A stretch of DNA of 64,000 nt from Nitrospira sp. (GTDB lineage: Bacteria > Nitrospirota > Nitrospiria > Nitrospirales > Nitrospiraceae), in NCBI GenBank assembly GCA_037045225.1, contig JBAOHZ010000009.1, positions 2,914,001-2,978,000 on the forward strand, in the 5' to 3' direction. The position numbers were made by a program, and so were the translations under genes. The notes under the pieces are model-generated. The model saw only the letters and a list, made by a program, of their open reading frames with translations, was not told the DNA's origin and did not search any database. Numbering within the stretch: position 1 is the first letter of the stretch; every line of letters starts with the position of its first letter. This document shows positions 34,193 to 43,454 of the stretch, piece after piece.

Positions 34193-35158
34193 TCAGGCAT
34201 TGTGTGGAGGTAAGAGCCGATCAAGTTCGGCCTGGACCGACCGAAGAAGTGTAGATGCGGACTCGTACGTGGTGGCAATGAACGAGAGCGTATCGCCCGG
34301 GGACACTTGCGCCGCGCCAGAGCGATCAGCCGCGATCATCGTTGCGAGTTTGGCATACCCGCCTGTTGTTTGGCAGTCTGCCATGAGCAGAATCGGCTGT
34401 TGATCCGCCGGTACTTGAATGGTCCCGACACTCACGGCATCAGACACGATGTCGGCTGAAGTTCGGTGAGCCAGCGCCAATCCTTGTAATCGATAGCCCA
34501 TTCGGTCGGATTCATTGCTCAGTCGGTACGGCGTCCTGGTGAGTCGCTCCAGGGCATCGTCTATGAAACGATCGACTTGTGGTCCTGGCACCACGCGTAT
34601 GGCTGCGGCACGTTGATACTGAGGACGATTCGATTCCGGAAGCATGCGTCCTACGTGGTGCTTCGCTGTGGCTCGTGCCGGTCCAATAGTGAGCTGATCC
34701 CATTTCTTCAACGCACGGCCGGCGAGGCCTCCCAGTCCACTCCGCACATGGGTCGATCGGCTTCCGAGCATCAGCGGACCGTCTATACCGCCGGCCACGG
34801 CGAGATAGGCTCGAGTGCCTTGTCGACGCATCCCGAACTGCAGGCGGCTTCCAGCCGGCATGGCGATCACGGTCCACATCGGAACGGCCAAGCCGTTGCT
34901 GGTGGGGGAGAGATCTGCGCCGGTGATGACGATAGCCAACTCCTCCGTGAACAGCAGTTCCGGCCCTTGGATGGTGATTTCCAATCCGGCAGCTCGGTCG
35001 GGATTCCCGAGCAGGCGATTCCCCACCGTGAGTGCCCAGGGATCCATCGCCCCGCTTACCGATACGCCGAACCGTTGGTATCCGTTGCGACCGAGATCCT
35101 GCATGGTGGTAAAAAGCCCCGGGCGCAGCACGTGGATGGTAGGTGGTTTAGGCGGCAT
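34193..35158 (-). CDS. pxpC: 5-oxoprolinase subunit C (biotin-dependent carboxyltransferase-like)
   Basis: Start at ATG 35158; an in-frame ATG at 35251 lies deep inside the upstream gene. 321 residues. Hallmarks of the PxpC/KipA family: 'VLRPGLFTTMQDLGRNGYQR', 'FGVSVSGAMDPWALTVGNRL', 'NPDRAAGLEITIQGPELLF' and 'RMGYRLQGLALAH'. With PxpA and PxpB it forms the prokaryotic ATP-dependent 5-oxoprolinase that opens 5-oxoproline to glutamate. It overlaps pxpA by 11 nt, and a terminator follows, so it is the last gene of the operon. Confidence 0.92.
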   Translation of the reverse strand: MPPKPPTIHVLRPGLFTTMQDLGRNGYQRFGVSVSGAMDPWALTVGNRLLGNPDRAAGLEITIQGPELLFTEELAIVITGADLSPTSNGLAVPMWTVIAMPAGSRLQFGMRRQGTRAYLAVAGGIDGPLMLGSRSTHVRSGLGGLAGRALKKWDQLTIGPARATAKHHVGRMLPESNRPQYQRAAAIRVVPGPQVDRFIDDALERLTRTPYRLSNESDRMGYRLQGLALAHRTSADIVSDAVSVGTIQVPADQQPILLMADCQTTGGYAKLATMIAADRSGAAQVSPGDTLSFIATTYESASTLLRSVQAELDRLLPPHNA

Positions 35159-35924
35159 GATCGATACGGACTGCGGCGATGCCTCCATCGTCGAACATCG
35201 TTCGCAAGGCGTGGGCGAGCCGAACTGCGCCTGGGGAGTCTGCGTGCACACAGAGGGTATCGATATGCCGATGAAGCAACGAACCGTCGTTTGCCGCGAT
35301 GGTGTCGTCGTGAATCAGTGCGTGTGCTCGCGAGACGACCGTCGATTCATCGTAGATCAGGGCGCCTTCTTGATCTCTGGGCACCAACCGGCCATCGCGC
35401 TGATAGGCGCGATCAGCAAAGCCTTCGGCGGCAACCGGGAGCCCGCGGGCGGTGCCGGAGATGAGGAGTTCCGATCCGGCCAATCCCACGAGGATCAATC
35501 GTGGGTCAATGTGTGCGACGGCTTCGGCGATGGCGTCGGCCAGTGTGGGGTCGCGCGCCGACATGTTATAGAGCGCCCCGTGCGGCTTCACATGCGAGAG
35601 GCGAAGACCCTCGGCCTGACCGATGGCCATCAGCTCGCCCACTTGGGACAGGATCAAGTCCTGTACGAACGAACGGGAGAGTGGTTGTTCGCGGCGGCCG
35701 CGAGAGTCTCGATCCGGCAATCCGGGGTGCGCGCCGATCGCCAGATCATGTTGCCGAGCCAGTTGCACGGTACTCCGCATGATATCCGCATTGCCCGCAT
35801 GCACTCCGCACGCGATATTGACGGAGGTCACGTACGCCATGAGATGGGCTTCCACGTCTAGTTGCTCCGGCGTCGAGGCTTCTCCCAGGTCACAATTGAG
35901 ATCAATGTGTTGTCTCTTGTTCAT
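35148..35924 (-). CDS. pxpA: 5-oxoprolinase subunit A (LamB/YcsF family)
   Basis: 258 residues. It starts with 'IDLNCDLGEASTPEQLDVEA' and continues 'YVTSVNIACGVHAGNADIMR', 'GAHPGLPDRDSRGRREQPLS', 'HVKPHGALYNMSARDPTLAD', as expected for LamB/YcsF TIM-barrel proteins. It supplies the catalytic part of the 5-oxoprolinase complex. ATG 35924 overlaps the pxpB stop by 4 nt and its 3' end overlaps pxpC, so all three subunits are tightly coupled, in line with a stoichiometric complex. Confidence 0.93.
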   Translation of the reverse strand: MNKRQHIDLNCDLGEASTPEQLDVEAHLMAYVTSVNIACGVHAGNADIMRSTVQLARQHDLAIGAHPGLPDRDSRGRREQPLSRSFVQDLILSQVGELMAIGQAEGLRLSHVKPHGALYNMSARDPTLADAIAEAVAHIDPRLILVGLAGSELLISGTARGLPVAAEGFADRAYQRDGRLVPRDQEGALIYDESTVVSRAHALIHDDTIAANDGSLLHRHIDTLCVHADSPGAVRLAHALRTMFDDGGIAAVRIDHAA

Positions 35925-36625
35925 GGGTGATGTTCGATCAGCGCGTGGAATTCTGTTTCCTCGATCGGCACGAATTGCACCTGATCGCCGGGGGACAGCA
36001 GGAACGGTGCAGGTCTGGTGACGCTGAACAGAGACACGGGCGTCCGCCCGATAATGCGCCAGCCGCCCGGGCTGGCATGAGGGTACATGCCGGTTTGTGT
36101 GCCGGCTATGCCGACCGATCCTGCCGCGACCTGTTTGCGAGGCGTCGGGAGTCGCGGCGTCGCGATGCGATCTGGCACGGTGCCCAGATAGGGAAAGCCC
36201 GGACTGAACCCCAGCATGTAGACGCGGTAGATCACCGAGGCGTGCAAGATACTCACTTCCTCGGGCGTGAGGCCTGCGTGTTTTGCCACGTCGTTCAGGT
36301 CAGGGCCTGCGCTGCCTCCGTACCACACGGGGATCGTGTGAGTTGTGGGCGCGCGTCGTGGGATCGTGTCTATTGCCGTTAGCATGGGACGCACTTGCTC
36401 GGTGAGTGTGGCCACATCGGTGCGCAATGGATCGAAATAGACGGTGGCGGACCGGTAGGTCGGCACGACTTCCAGGAAGCCTGCCAGTCTTGCCTGCTCC
36501 ACTGCGGCGGCAAAGGCCAGCACCAAGTCGTTCGTTTGGATGTCGATGGTCTCCCCGAACTCGACAGTGAGGGCAGACTCACTCAGGGGCACGATGCGCG
36601 GAGTCGCATTCACAGGTTGTGTCAT
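35921..36625 (-). CDS. pxpB: 5-oxoprolinase subunit B (KipI-like)
   Basis: From ATG 36625 the protein has 234 residues; a longer frame to 36691 would overlap the MFS gene. Family motifs are 'PLSESALTVEFGETIDIQTN', 'EVVPTYRSATVYFDPLRTD' and the signature 'VYRVYMLGFSPGFPYLGTVP' with 'PHASPGGWRIIGRTP'. It is a subunit of 5-oxoprolinase. The related KipI inhibits a sporulation kinase in Bacillus, but the operon context here favours the metabolic role. It lies 28 nt after the MFS gene. Confidence 0.92.
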   Translation of the reverse strand: MTQPVNATPRIVPLSESALTVEFGETIDIQTNDLVLAFAAAVEQARLAGFLEVVPTYRSATVYFDPLRTDVATLTEQVRPMLTAIDTIPRRAPTTHTIPVWYGGSAGPDLNDVAKHAGLTPEEVSILHASVIYRVYMLGFSPGFPYLGTVPDRIATPRLPTPRKQVAAGSVGIAGTQTGMYPHASPGGWRIIGRTPVSLFSVTRPAPFLLSPGDQVQFVPIEETEFHALIEHHP

Positions 36626-36653
36626 GATGGCCGAGTCATCACGTCGTGAGAGA

Positions 36654-37934
36654 TCACTCCGGTAACGGCCTTCCTTTGGTCTCAGTCGCAAAGGGCAGCA
36701 CGGCCAATCCCAACAGATAGATTAGCGCAATGGTGCTCGCCGCATTGTTGAACGACCCCAGCAGGGTGACGAGCCACCCGGTGACGAAGGGCGCGGCTGA
36801 GGCGAGTATACGGCCAGCGTTGAAGCAAAATCCTGAGCCGGTTGCCCGGAGTCGTGTCGGGTAGAGCTCAGGTAAGTAAATCGGAAAGCCGCTGAAAATG
36901 CCATTGTTGAAGAATCCCAGCAGCGGGAGTAACAACAACACCTCTGTATAACTGTGCGGGACAAAATAGGTCGCCGGCAGCATGATGAAGCTGCCGAGGC
37001 ACATCAAGCCGAATACGGGTAGGCGGCCGAATCGTTCGGCCAGCGGCCCGAATCCCAGATACCCGAACAACGAGCCAGCATTGAGCGCCATGATCGCGTA
37101 GCTGACCTTCTCTGTCAGCGTCGCGGCATCCTGCCCCTGGAGATCCGGCATGGCCCGGATCAAGGTAGGGGCCCAATTGGTCGCGCCCCACAGACCGAAG
37201 ACCGCCACGAACGCCAGGGTCGAGCCGATCCAGGTGTTGCGGCGTAATGCCGGTTGAAACAACTCGGCGAGGTGCATGAAGCTGGTGTGAGCGGATTGCG
37301 CCTCCTGTTCGTGAGCCTGGACCCACCGCTCCGGTTCTTTCACCCACCAACGGACCAGCAGGGCGACAAAGGCCGGCAGGATGCCGACGAGGAAGAGGAG
37401 TCGCCACCCGTAGCTGCTCAGGAGCAGGTTGAATCCGGCGGCCAGAAAAAAACCGGCGGCCCAGGCCGATTGCAGAACTCCCGCGGCTCGGGCACGTTTC
37501 TCTTCGGGCCAGGTTTCGGCCACGATCGCCGCCCCGGCTGCCCATTCGCCGCCGATCCCGAGCGCAGTCAGAAAGCGATAGATGGCCAGATGCCACCATT
37601 CTTGCGCAAACGCCGCCAGGCCGGTGAAGACGGCATAGATCAAAATCGTGACGATCAGTGTTTTGGTACGGCCGAAATAATCGGCGGCCATTCCGAAGCC
37701 GATCCCTCCGATGGCCCACCCGATCAGAAAAATGGAGAACACGATGCCGCCGTACCACCCGATCTGTTCGTCCGTGACCGCTCCGCCGGCGGCCCCGGCT
37801 TGCAGCAGCTCATGTAAGGCAGGATGCAGCACGATTGCATAGATCGTGGCGTCCATGGCGTCGAACACCCACCCAAGCCAGGCGACGAACAGGACCAGCC
37901 ATTGATACCTCGTCACGCCGTGGGCCCATCCCAT
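36654..37934 (-). CDS. MFS transporter, carboxylate:H+ symporter type
   Basis: 426 residues with about 12 membrane helices and a GGAGGG ribosome site before ATG 37934. The start 'YQWLVLFVAWLGWVFDAMDA' and 'FLTALGIGGEWAAGAAIVAE' resemble the sialate/lactate-type (SHS-like) branch of the major facilitator superfamily. Later parts include 'FFNNGIFSGFPIYLPELYPT' and 'RLRATGSGFCFNAGR'. It heads the 5-oxoprolinase operon with a 28-nt gap, so import of 5-oxoproline or a related carboxylate is a reasonable inference, but substrate specificity is not shown by sequence. Confidence 0.88.
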   Translation of the reverse strand: MGWAHGVTRYQWLVLFVAWLGWVFDAMDATIYAIVLHPALHELLQAGAAGGAVTDEQIGWYGGIVFSIFLIGWAIGGIGFGMAADYFGRTKTLIVTILIYAVFTGLAAFAQEWWHLAIYRFLTALGIGGEWAAGAAIVAETWPEEKRARAAGVLQSAWAAGFFLAAGFNLLLSSYGWRLLFLVGILPAFVALLVRWWVKEPERWVQAHEQEAQSAHTSFMHLAELFQPALRRNTWIGSTLAFVAVFGLWGATNWAPTLIRAMPDLQGQDAATLTEKVSYAIMALNAGSLFGYLGFGPLAERFGRLPVFGLMCLGSFIMLPATYFVPHSYTEVLLLLPLLGFFNNGIFSGFPIYLPELYPTRLRATGSGFCFNAGRILASAAPFVTGWLVTLLGSFNNAASTIALIYLLGLAVLPFATETKGRPLPE

Positions 37935-38042
37935 GCTGAAATCCCTCCCCTGCGAGCTCGTTGAATCGCGCCAGGCTACGGGGGAGAACCGACGCTGTCA
38001 AGATGAAGCCGGCTAACCAGGCATGGTATAGTCCCGGTCTAT

Positions 38043-38681
38043 ATGCCTCGCTTGGATTATTATCGTGTCCTCGGTGTGTCGCGCGACATTTCCGATGACG
38101 ACATAAAGAAAGCCTATCGGAAGCTCGTTTTCGAGCACCATCCCGACCGCAATCCGAACAATAAGCAGGCGGAAGAGAAGATCCGCGAGATCAACTCCGC
38201 CTATGAGGTCCTAGGGGACTCCGAGAGCCGGAGAACCTATGATCGCCTGCATTGGGGCGAAGAGGTGCGGGCGGAGACGGTCGATCCGTCCCTGATTCTT
38301 GAGGAGATGGAGAAAAAGCTCTTCGACGAAGGGCGGAAGGAAGTGTTCGCCGTTCTGATGAAGATGGTGCCGCGGATTAAATCAGAATTGGCCCTCATTC
38401 GTGAACGCACGGTGGCGCAGCAGGGGTACGACACGTTCAAGGAGTCCATCGTGGACGTGCGTGGAGCGGAAGTCCTGGATGAATTCGTGACTCCTGAAAT
38501 GGAGCAACGGAAACAGCGCTTGCTTGAGGTGGCCGTGCAGATGATGGTGTCGCAGGCCGTGGTCGCACGGGGAGACGAGGGCGGGACTCGTGCGCTTCGC
38601 GGCCGGCTGGAGGAAATGTTTCGTAAGGGCCGGATCAACGGCTTCGCGACGGCGTTGGAATTGCTCTACGAAAGACGGTGA
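38043..38681 (+). CDS. J-domain (DnaJ-like) protein
   Basis: 212 residues. The N-terminal J domain (about 4-68) reads 'DYYRVLGVSRDISDDDIKKA' and has the invariant HPD at 33-35, followed by 'REINSAYEVLGDSESRRTYD'. The C-terminal 140 residues are helical and lack the Gly/Phe, zinc-finger and substrate-binding regions of DnaJ, so this is a class C co-chaperone that would recruit a DnaK to a special client. There is no ribosome site; TATAGT at 38027-38032 lies 10 nt before ATG. Monocistronic. Confidence 0.88.
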   Translation: MPRLDYYRVLGVSRDISDDDIKKAYRKLVFEHHPDRNPNNKQAEEKIREINSAYEVLGDSESRRTYDRLHWGEEVRAETVDPSLILEEMEKKLFDEGRKEVFAVLMKMVPRIKSELALIRERTVAQQGYDTFKESIVDVRGAEVLDEFVTPEMEQRKQRLLEVAVQMMVSQAVVARGDEGGTRALRGRLEEMFRKGRINGFATALELLYERR

Positions 38682-38706
38682 CGACCCACGTCGTTCGTTG
38701 CCTGTG

Positions 38707-39915
38707 TCACGCGCCTGAGAGTGGACCCGCCACGAACCGACCGCGTTGCATCACTCCTGCAAGTCGCTCCCGTTTCAGTAGCACGCCGATATTTCTGAGG
38801 GGATTGCCTTCCACCAACAGCAGGTCGGCCTGTTTCCCCGCCGCAATGGATCCGATTTCCTGAGTCAGTCCCAGTAACCGAGCAGCAGCGGAGGTACTGG
38901 TCATGATCGCGTCCATCGGTGTCATGCCCAGCGCGACCATCCGTTCCAATTCCTGAGCATTGTTCCCGTGATCGTTGAACGGCGTTCCGGCATCCGTGCC
39001 CATCGCGATCGGAACACCCCGGCGCAGGGCGGTGCGGAAACTTCGCTCGTGTTGTTTCACCATGTTCCTGGCCTTGGAGCGGGCGCTGTCGGGAATGCCG
39101 CAGCCGGCCGGGCAGGCCGCTGTGGTGGCGAGGGCGGAGAGTGTGGGGACCATGTAGACGTGGCGCTGCGTCATCATCTCCGCCGCGTCGTCGTCCATGA
39201 GCGTGGCATGTTCGATGGAGTGGACACCCGCGCGGAGCGCGTTCTTCATCCCGGTTGCGCCGTGGGCATGGGCGGCCACATGTCGCCCATGGGCGACGGC
39301 CACTTCCACGGCTGCGGATAATTCTGCCACGGTCATCTGAGCCTGGTCCGGGGAAGTGCCGGGAGTCAGCACACCGCCGGAGGCAATGACTTTGATGACT
39401 TCGGCGCCGGCGTTGAGTTGATCCAAGACGGCGGCCCGGACGGCCTCGACTCCATCGGCTTCGCGTCCGATGAAGCGCGCATGTCCGCCCGGCATGCAGA
39501 TCGCGAGACCGGCGGCGAGAATTCTGGGCCCCGGCGTCAGTCCGGACTCAATGGCCTGTTTCAGCGTAAAGACCGCATGGTCGCGGAAACCGACATCCCG
39601 AACGGTGGTAACCCCGGCCTGGAGAGTGCGCCGCGCCAGCTCGGCGGCTTTGAGCAACGTGATGGACGAGGATTCTCCCTCTACCGCAGCCACGACATCC
39701 GCTTCCGCTCCCAAGCAGAAGTGGACGTGGCAGTCGATGAGGCCGGGAAGGACGGTCAGGCCACGACCGTCGATTCGCTGTGCGCCCTTAGGAATCCGAA
39801 CCTGCCCTTCCGGCCCGACAGCCTGGATGCGGGTGCCCTCGATGAGAAGGGTGCCTCGCTCAATCCGGTGGCCCAGGCCGTCCAGAATTCGAATCTGACG
39901 GATGGCGATGATCAT
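38707..39915 (-). CDS. Metal-dependent amidohydrolase (imidazolonepropionase/prolidase-like)
   Basis: 402 residues with an intact amidohydrolase active site: 'LPGLIDCHVHF' (His63, His65), a lysine that is carbamylated in relatives in 'AEVIKVIASGG' (Lys175), 'HVAAHAHGATG', 'HSIEHATLMDDD' and the terminal 'MGTDAGTPFNDHG'. Relatives include Xaa-Pro/Xaa-Arg dipeptidases and organophosphate or ochratoxin hydrolases. No signal peptide, so it is cytosolic. ATG 39915 overlaps the upstream heme-protein stop by 4 nt. The natural substrate cannot be deduced. Confidence 0.88.
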   Translation of the reverse strand: MIIAIRQIRILDGLGHRIERGTLLIEGTRIQAVGPEGQVRIPKGAQRIDGRGLTVLPGLIDCHVHFCLGAEADVVAAVEGESSSITLLKAAELARRTLQAGVTTVRDVGFRDHAVFTLKQAIESGLTPGPRILAAGLAICMPGGHARFIGREADGVEAVRAAVLDQLNAGAEVIKVIASGGVLTPGTSPDQAQMTVAELSAAVEVAVAHGRHVAAHAHGATGMKNALRAGVHSIEHATLMDDDAAEMMTQRHVYMVPTLSALATTAACPAGCGIPDSARSKARNMVKQHERSFRTALRRGVPIAMGTDAGTPFNDHGNNAQELERMVALGMTPMDAIMTSTSAAARLLGLTQEIGSIAAGKQADLLLVEGNPLRNIGVLLKRERLAGVMQRGRFVAGPLSGA

Positions 39916-40514
39916 GGCGCCTCACTGATTGGAATGGTGACGATGACGCCGCCCATGATGTCGTTGAGCTTATAATCCCGTCGGGGACTGTTCGCGTGGC
40001 CATTGTGGCAGGAGACGCAGCTTTCGGACACCGCCCGGTCTGCGTAGATACCTTGAAAGTAGCGGATGCCGGCCTGCTGGTAGAAGCCGGTGAAAGGTTT
40101 TTCCGGCGCCTTCATCACGACCTCAAGTCCCCGCCGTTCGAATTCGCTGTTCGGCCCATTCCACACATAGATCGGGGTGAGGCTGGCCAGCCGGAAACTG
40201 AGTTTCATATCCTTTTGCGCGACCAAGCGTCCGGACTCGAGGAGAAATTGGGCGGGGAGCGGAAGCCCTTTCTCTTCTTTCCAATGTTCAAGGGCTTCGA
40301 CGACACCCTGGTTGTGCAATTTATCCACGACGTTCTGCGTGTAGTTGGCACGATTTGCGTCGATGACCGCATGGATGAAGGTGGTCACACGTTCGGGAGC
40401 CAACATGTCGGCCTTGCGGGATTCTGCCACCGCGAGGGCGATGACCCAGTACGTGATGGCGGCCACGAAGCCTGCCACTCCTGCTGCCACGATCCATAAC
40501 CCGTTTCGACTCAT
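39912..40514 (-). CDS. DUF3365 (Tll0287-like) mono-heme c-type sensor-like protein
   Basis: 200 residues. One N-terminal membrane anchor (about 6-29) is followed by a periplasmic DUF3365 domain: 'RVTTFIHAVIDANRANYTQN', 'FRLASLTPIYVWNGPNSEFE'. A single heme-c attachment motif CVSCH is at 166-170. Such domains are PAS-like and usually precede histidine kinases as redox or gas sensors. Here it stands alone. It overlaps the amidohydrolase downstream (4 nt) and the aminotransferase upstream (4 nt). Confidence 0.88.
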   Translation of the reverse strand: MSRNGLWIVAAGVAGFVAAITYWVIALAVAESRKADMLAPERVTTFIHAVIDANRANYTQNVVDKLHNQGVVEALEHWKEEKGLPLPAQFLLESGRLVAQKDMKLSFRLASLTPIYVWNGPNSEFERRGLEVVMKAPEKPFTGFYQQAGIRYFQGIYADRAVSESCVSCHNGHANSPRRDYKLNDIMGGVIVTIPISEAP

Positions 40515-41728
40515 GCCTGCCTCCTCGACGATTCCAGTGATTGGGTATAGGTGTCTGTCGCCGCCTGAATCGCGCGGCCTGGCTGTACCGGCCGTTTCAG
40601 GCTGGCACAGATTGCTTCCAAGGCGTTGAGCAGCGTGAGTACATGCGCGTGTTGGCTCGATTCGCCCATGAGGCCGATGCGCCAGACTTGGCTGCGCAAT
40701 GGCCCGAGTCCACCACCGATTTCAATGCCGTATTCTTGCAGGAGCCGTGTTCGGACCATCGTTTCGTCGATCCCGTCCGGTAGCGTGACACAGTTGAGCA
40801 TCGGGAGTCGACAACCCTGCGGGGGAAGGGGGCTCAGTCCCAGAGTTCGGAGTCCGGCCAGCAAGGCATCACTGTTCATCTGATGCCGCGCGGCGCGCGC
40901 CGGGAGCCCCTCTTCATGGACGAGCCGGAGGGCTTCTCGAAGTCCGTAGAGCATCGAGATCGGCGCGGTGTGATGATAGGCGCGGCTGTGGTCGTTCCAG
41001 TAGTCGGCGATGAGGGACAGATCGAGGTACCAGCTGGGACAGGGCACGCGCCGGTTTCGAATGGCGCTCATGCCTCGCGGGCTCACCGTCAGCGGGGCGA
41101 GGCCGGGCGGGCAGCTCAGGCACTTCTGGGTCCCGCTGTAACAGGCGTCGATGCCCCACGTATCGACCTCGACCGGGATGCCTCCCAGGGAGGTGACGGC
41201 ATCAACAATGAATAACGCATTGTGCGCGCGACACAGCGCCCCTACATCCTGGAGGGGTTGCCACGCGCCGGTGGAGGTTTCCGCATGGACAAGGACCACG
41301 GCTTTAACCGGCGCTGCACGGACTAACTCGGTTTCTAACGCGTCTAGCGGGATGGTGGTTCCCCAAGGCGCTTCGATGCGGATGGGTATCCCGCCACTGC
41401 GCTCGATCATCGTGGCCAGGCGTGTGCCGAATACGCCGTTGACCCCCACGATCGCGCGATCGCCAGGCTCGATGAGATTGGCGATGACCGCTTCCATTCC
41501 TGCCGATCCGGTTCCGGACAAGGCAATCGTAAATTCATTGTGTGTGTGAAACGTGGCGCGAAGCAGGGCTTGAATCTCATTCATCAGGCCGAGAAAGACC
41601 GGGTCGAGGTGTCCGAGTAGCGGCTGAGCAAGCGCCTGTAACACCCGAGGGTGAACCATGCTCGGGCCTGGGCCCATCAGCAGCCGATGCGGTGGGACGA
41701 AATTCCGATAGGAGGAGTCGGTTGCCAT
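40511..41728 (-). CDS. Class V aminotransferase (alanine/serine-glyoxylate aminotransferase family)
   Basis: 405 residues. 'PHRLLMGPGPSMVHPRVLQA' opens the fold, 'ALSGTGSAGMEAVIANLIEP' binds PLP phosphate, 'FIVDAVTSLGGIPVEVDTWG' has the Asp that contacts the pyridine nitrogen, and 'CYSGTQKCLSCPPGLAP' holds the Schiff-base Lys202. These enzymes transfer amino groups between alanine or serine and glyoxylate, typically for photorespiratory or C1/serine-cycle metabolism. It is the first gene of a three-gene coupled unit with the DUF3365 protein and the amidohydrolase. Confidence 0.9.
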   Translation of the reverse strand: MATDSSYRNFVPPHRLLMGPGPSMVHPRVLQALAQPLLGHLDPVFLGLMNEIQALLRATFHTHNEFTIALSGTGSAGMEAVIANLIEPGDRAIVGVNGVFGTRLATMIERSGGIPIRIEAPWGTTIPLDALETELVRAAPVKAVVLVHAETSTGAWQPLQDVGALCRAHNALFIVDAVTSLGGIPVEVDTWGIDACYSGTQKCLSCPPGLAPLTVSPRGMSAIRNRRVPCPSWYLDLSLIADYWNDHSRAYHHTAPISMLYGLREALRLVHEEGLPARAARHQMNSDALLAGLRTLGLSPLPPQGCRLPMLNCVTLPDGIDETMVRTRLLQEYGIEIGGGLGPLRSQVWRIGLMGESSQHAHVLTLLNALEAICASLKRPVQPGRAIQAATDTYTQSLESSRRQA

Positions 41729-41941
41729 AGGTGATAGAGCCGTCGTTGACGATCGAGGGAGGTCTCACAGCCAGGGCAATGGTCTCTGCCTCAGAGGGGC
41801 GTAGTATAACGAAACAGAAGGCGGTTCAGCCATGGGATTGTCTACAGGACTCGGCGGTGAGCTGTGCAGGGGGGCCTTGGCCAGTTTCGCCTCTTGAAAG
41901 CCGGTGGTATACTCCGGCGCCAATCACGCCCGGAGGGACCT

Positions 41942-43435
41942 GTGGACGCAGACGAATCAACCGGAACGCCCTCGCCATCGGCTGTGCCTCCGGTGCCCTG
42001 CGTCGGGGCGCCTCCACCGCCCCATGCCTACGATCCTCGCTTCTCCCGTGCCATCACCTGGTTGTCGGCGGTCGTCCTCAGTGCCTCGATCTCCGTGGTC
42101 GCCTGGTTATCGTTTGATGTCCCTCGGGTTGATCGGGTCCCGGATGCCGAACGCGCGCTCAGTCACATGGTCGGGCGTTTGATGGATCAGGAAGACGGGC
42201 TCAAAACCCTGCCGATTTGGGAACAGTTTCTCTACGAAGCGACGATGGGAAGCGGCGCGAATGATCGTGAACAGGCCATCGAATGGTATCGCGAACTGGC
42301 CGAAGAATCGCCCACCCCTGCGGTCGAGCTACACCTGGCGATCCTGGAGGGAGAGTCCGGGCACCTTCCGGCCGTGGAGCAGGCAGTTGCACGCTGGCTG
42401 CTTCAGACTGAACCGTACCCCGCCTATGCCGAGCTGCTACGGGCCGGATACCTGGAGGGACGTGTGTCTCCCAGCGTTGGGTTTGAATTGCAAGCCTACC
42501 TGGCGGAGCAGCCTGTTTCCGGCTGGTTTTACAGCCGCCTGGCCACTCGAATCGCTGAACGAGCGGGAGACCGTCCGTTATTGGCGACGATCGACACGTC
42601 GTCACAGCAACGGGTGGAAGGGTTGCTGTGGCGCTCCCGGGCGTTTGCTCTGCTCGAATTGACACTCATGATCGTCGGCCTGCTCGTCCTGCTGCTGTGG
42701 GTGCGACGAGGAAAGGGCGAGGCGATGTTTCGCGTGGGCTCCGCGGAACTTCCACCGCTGTGGGCCGGTCGGCTGGGCGCGGGGGTGCTCCTGCGTGGTG
42801 GAGCCGTGGGCGCATTGCTGACCGTGGCGTTTCTCTATGTCGCAAGCGACTTCCCATCGTTGCGGGTCGTGGCCGTACCGCTATCGAACCTTCCCCTGCT
42901 GGCGTTGGCCTACTACCATCTGCTCCGGCCCCAGCGGCAGACGTTCTGGCATGGATTCGGTCTGCGTATCGAGCCGCGCCACATGGGCCAATTGGGGTTG
43001 GCTGTGCTGGCGGTTGTGGCGGCCGGACTCGTTGGTGAATGGGTGTTGGGCAGGATCGCCGAGCCGTTGAATTTGATTAGTCATTGGACGGAGTGGTTCG
43101 ATGCGGATCTGGTGTGGGGGGCCCCATCGACCCTGGTCGTCAGCTTGATAGAGTATGTGGTGTTTGCGCCGGTTTTTGAGGAACTGGCCTTTCGCGGCCT
43201 GTTGTTTGGCGTATTCCGGCGCCGGTTTCAGTGGGGTGTGGCGGCCATGCTGAGCGCGGCGTTGTTTGCGCTTGCCCATGGGTATGGGCTGATTGGATTT
43301 CTCAGCGTCTTCTGGAGTGGGCTCATTTGGGCCTGGGCTTATGAGCGGACCGGTAGTCTCTGGCCGGGGATGATCGGGCACGCCATCAACAATCTGCTGG
43401 TCTGTTTGAGTGTCATGGCCTTGTTGCGGGCCTGA
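41942..43435 (+). CDS. CPBP-family intramembrane metalloprotease with N-terminal soluble domain
   Basis: I choose GTG 41942, preceded by CGGAGGGAC; an in-frame ATG at 41864 has no such site. 497 residues. After a Pro-rich start and one membrane segment, a helical TPR-like region spans about 50-200. Then seven to eight membrane helices contain the CPBP/Abi motifs 'PVFEELAFRGLLFGVFRRRF' (Glu-Glu and Arg), 'ALFALAHGYGLIGF' and 'GMIGHAINNLLV' (His/Asn). The family includes CAAX-type prenyl proteases and bacteriocin-immunity proteins. The soluble N-terminal part may present substrates. Confidence 0.85.
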   Translation: MDADESTGTPSPSAVPPVPCVGAPPPPHAYDPRFSRAITWLSAVVLSASISVVAWLSFDVPRVDRVPDAERALSHMVGRLMDQEDGLKTLPIWEQFLYEATMGSGANDREQAIEWYRELAEESPTPAVELHLAILEGESGHLPAVEQAVARWLLQTEPYPAYAELLRAGYLEGRVSPSVGFELQAYLAEQPVSGWFYSRLATRIAERAGDRPLLATIDTSSQQRVEGLLWRSRAFALLELTLMIVGLLVLLLWVRRGKGEAMFRVGSAELPPLWAGRLGAGVLLRGGAVGALLTVAFLYVASDFPSLRVVAVPLSNLPLLALAYYHLLRPQRQTFWHGFGLRIEPRHMGQLGLAVLAVVAAGLVGEWVLGRIAEPLNLISHWTEWFDADLVWGAPSTLVVSLIEYVVFAPVFEELAFRGLLFGVFRRRFQWGVAAMLSAALFALAHGYGLIGFLSVFWSGLIWAWAYERTGSLWPGMIGHAINNLLVCLSVMALLRA

Positions 43436-43454
43436 GCGGCTGGATCTCGGAGGT

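Noticed and set aside
34577..35861. Long plus-strand frames across pxpC/pxpA
   Set aside because: They mirror the minus-strand 5-oxoprolinase genes, which have strong family signatures and coupled overlaps.
36868..37758. Long alternate minus-strand frame inside the MFS gene
   Set aside because: Composition is Arg/Gly/His-rich and lacks membrane helices; the MFS frame with 12 helices is the real one.
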